This document shows positions 23,659-25,008 of a stretch of 25,008 nt of DNA, one piece after another. A program made the translations under genes and the position numbers. The notes below the pieces were generated by a model. It had not been told where the DNA came from. It saw only the letters and a program-made list of their open reading frames with translations, and searched no databases. The stretch lies in NCBI GenBank assembly GCA_900756555.1, contig CAAEKP010000017.1, positions 1-25,008 of the forward strand, in the 5' to 3' direction. Every line of letters begins with the position of its first letter. The stretch's first letter is position 1. This DNA is from Peptococcaceae bacterium. Lineage in GTDB: Bacteria; Bacillota; Peptococcia; Peptococcales; Peptococcaceae.

Positions 23659-23865
23659 ATGATAAAAACCATGTGCATCGGCGGCATGACCTGCCCGCAC
23701 TGCTATGCCCGTGTAGAACAGGCACTGAACAGCATGGACGGCGTATCCGCCCGTGTAAACGTGGCCAACAAAGCAGCCACCATCGACTGCACCAAACCAG
23801 TCAGCGACATTGATTTAATCCGCGCCGTACAAAAAGCCGGTTATAAAGTGGAATCCCTGCGCTGA
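23659..23865 (+). CDS. Heavy-metal-associated (CopZ/HMA-domain) metallochaperone
   Basis: A 68-residue single HMA domain. GGMTCPHC at 8-15 holds the metal-binding pair Cys12/Cys15; the rest follows the ferredoxin-like fold (VEQALNSMDGVSARVNVANK, then AATIDCT and ALIRAVQKAGY-type helix). An extra Cys6 precedes the motif. Such proteins carry Cu(I) or another soft metal to a P-type ATPase, which is not in this window. AGAAGGA precedes the ATG. A LysR gene follows 38 bases on, on the same strand, and may be co-transcribed. Confidence 0.92.
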   Translation: MIKTMCIGGMTCPHCYARVEQALNSMDGVSARVNVANKAATIDCTKPVSDIDLIRAVQKAGYKVESLR

Positions 23866-23903
23866 TAACCGTTTAGCATCACCTATTTTTAAGGAGGGAT
23901 TTT

Positions 23904-24833
23904 ATGCGTCTGGCCCAGCTGGAATATTTCATCAAAATCGCCGAATGCGGCTCCATCACCAAAGCAGCTCAGGAATTGTTTATGAGCCAGCCCAGCCTGA
24001 CCAAATCCATTGGCAATCTGGAGCATGAATATAACATTCAATTATTGGCCCGCACGCCCAAAGGCATTCAGCTCACACCGCAGGGGCGTGAATTTTTAGA
24101 GTACGCCAAAGCAGCGGTCAATGCCTGCCAGGCGCTGGAAAGCAACTTTGGCAGCAAACAGAATAAAAAAATTCAACGGCTGGTGATAGCCAGTCAGCAA
24201 TTTGATTTTCTCTACCCACTCATTGAGCAAATCTACCATACGTGCAGCCGCAGCACTTTTCACATTGACTTAGAAGAAACGGACCGCGGCAGTATCATTG
24301 CGCAGCTGGAAAAACGGGAGGCCGATATTGGCCTGGCTGTGCTGACCCAGCATGACAGCAAAAAGTTTGAGCGGGCATTGCAGGAAAAATCACTGGAAAT
24401 TCACACACTGGATCGCTCCACGGTATATGTCAGCATGGGGAAAAATTCTCCCCTTTACGGGCAAACCAACATTACTGCCACAGAAGCATCCCGGCATCCC
24501 CATGTGGTGCTGGATACCGAAAAAAACATGCGGCGAGAGCTGTATCTCAATGTGGAAAGCCAGCACGTTGACCCATCCAAATTAATTTTTTGCAACACCA
24601 TCGGCGCCTGTAATTATTTTTTACAGAAAACTGATGCCCTGCTCTACACGCCAAAATGGGTGCTGAAGCTATTGCCCCAATCCGATGTTCACTCCGCGCC
24701 GCTGTTAGAAGCTGACGGCAGCCCCTTTCCCGATGTGAATCGGCTTGTGTGGCTAAAACGACACAACGAAATCTTTACACCACTGGAAGAACAGTTTCTT
24801 CAGCACTTAACTGCACATTTTATGGCACAGTAA
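23904..24833 (+). CDS. LysR-family transcriptional regulator
   Basis: A 309-residue protein. Residues 1-62 hold the winged helix-turn-helix (MRLAQLEYFIKIAECGSITK, SQPSLTKSIGNLEHEYNIQL, RTPKGIQLTPQG). An effector-binding domain follows (IERLVIASQQ-type strand start near 90, ADIGLAVLTQ near 140). AAGGAGGG lies seven bases before the ATG. It follows the CopZ-like gene on the same strand, and a promoter for an unseen gene starts about 100 bases beyond its stop. Its target and ligand are unknown; the gene to the right is the best candidate. Confidence 0.93.
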   Translation: MRLAQLEYFIKIAECGSITKAAQELFMSQPSLTKSIGNLEHEYNIQLLARTPKGIQLTPQGREFLEYAKAAVNACQALESNFGSKQNKKIQRLVIASQQFDFLYPLIEQIYHTCSRSTFHIDLEETDRGSIIAQLEKREADIGLAVLTQHDSKKFERALQEKSLEIHTLDRSTVYVSMGKNSPLYGQTNITATEASRHPHVVLDTEKNMRRELYLNVESQHVDPSKLIFCNTIGACNYFLQKTDALLYTPKWVLKLLPQSDVHSAPLLEADGSPFPDVNRLVWLKRHNEIFTPLEEQFLQHLTAHFMAQ

Positions 24834-24871
24834 CTGTGCGCCTGCTCAACCACACAAAAAGCCCGCATCAT

Positions 24872-24924
24872 AAAAAGCTATCCGTTTTTCATGCCTTTTA
24901 GTTATGAAAAACAGATAGCTTTTT
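24872..24924. terminator. Long terminator hairpin after the LysR gene
   Basis: A 21-bp stem (24872-24892 with 24904-24924; ends AAAAAGCTATC and GATAGCTTTTT) with a single mismatch that becomes G-U on the minus strand. A run of A on the left and T on the right allow action in both directions. Confidence 0.85.
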
Positions 24925-24929
24925 GCTAT

Positions 24930-24958
24930 TTGAAATTGTATACAATACTCATTACAAT
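24930..24958 (+). promoter_or_regulatory. Promoter with embedded palindrome, directed off the right edge
   Basis: TTGAAA (24930-24935), a 17-bp spacer, then TACAAT (24953-24958). A perfect 12-bp palindrome ATTGTATACAAT (24935-24946) fills most of the spacer. A repressor bound there would exclude RNA polymerase. The palindrome resembles GntR/FadR-type operators. The controlled gene lies beyond the window. Confidence 0.7.
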
Positions 24959-25008
24959 AAAATCAGGTACTATAGGTACACAATATAAATTATCATAAAT
25001 TATAAATC

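Overview
The window looks like chromosomal DNA from a low-to-moderate GC Firmicute. Strong AGGAGG-type ribosome binding sites precede most genes, vegetative promoters are of the TTGACA/TATAAT type, and pyrK and pyrD are adjacent as in Gram-positive PyrD-B/PyrK dihydroorotate dehydrogenases. The mix of genes would fit a gut Negativicute of the Acidaminococcaceae/Phascolarctobacterium kind, but that is a guess; no rRNA or universal marker is present.

Layout. (1) 1-1207: the first 28 codons of an alkaline-phosphatase-superfamily phosphodiesterase running off the left edge, divergent from a LysR regulator. (2) 1266-5249, all minus strand: a metal-handling neighbourhood with a beta-carbonic anhydrase, a COG0523-like GTPase that has lost CxCC and carries a TIGR03943/DUF1980-like tail, a canonical COG0523 GTPase with a large His/Cys repeat insert, a small TIGR04076-like protein and a TauE/SafE (TSUP) exporter. 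(3) 5589-6730: an HxlR regulator and a flavin split-barrel protein, each preceded by a copy of the same 26-bp palindrome directly upstream of a promoter, then tRNA-Lys(CTT). (4) 6981-9510: an OatA-like O-acyltransferase with a C-terminal SGNH domain, and a GNAT acetyltransferase. (5) 9586-13149: a drug-efflux type ABC system (HlyD adaptor, ABC-2 permease, ATPase) divergent from its TetR regulator, with face-to-face promoters sharing one palindrome. (6) 13432-20437, AT-rich, all minus strand: LysR, DASS/SLC13 anion transporter, phosphodiesterase, a terminator, then a tightly coupled three-gene cassette (zinc-ribbon protein, stand-alone ABC ATPase, 309-aa unknown). (7) 20536-23452: pyrC-pyrK-pyrD. 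(8) 23659-24833: an orphan CopZ-like metallochaperone and a third LysR regulator, then a strong promoter with an embedded palindrome facing off the right edge.

The most unusual parts are the COG0523 pair beside carbonic anhydrase, the twin HxlR operators, the LysR/DASS/phosphodiesterase module whose enzyme has a paralogue at the left edge, and the three-gene ATPase cassette of unknown function lying behind a terminator. Several start codons were moved from the longest open frame on the basis of ribosome binding sites; these are stated in each entry.
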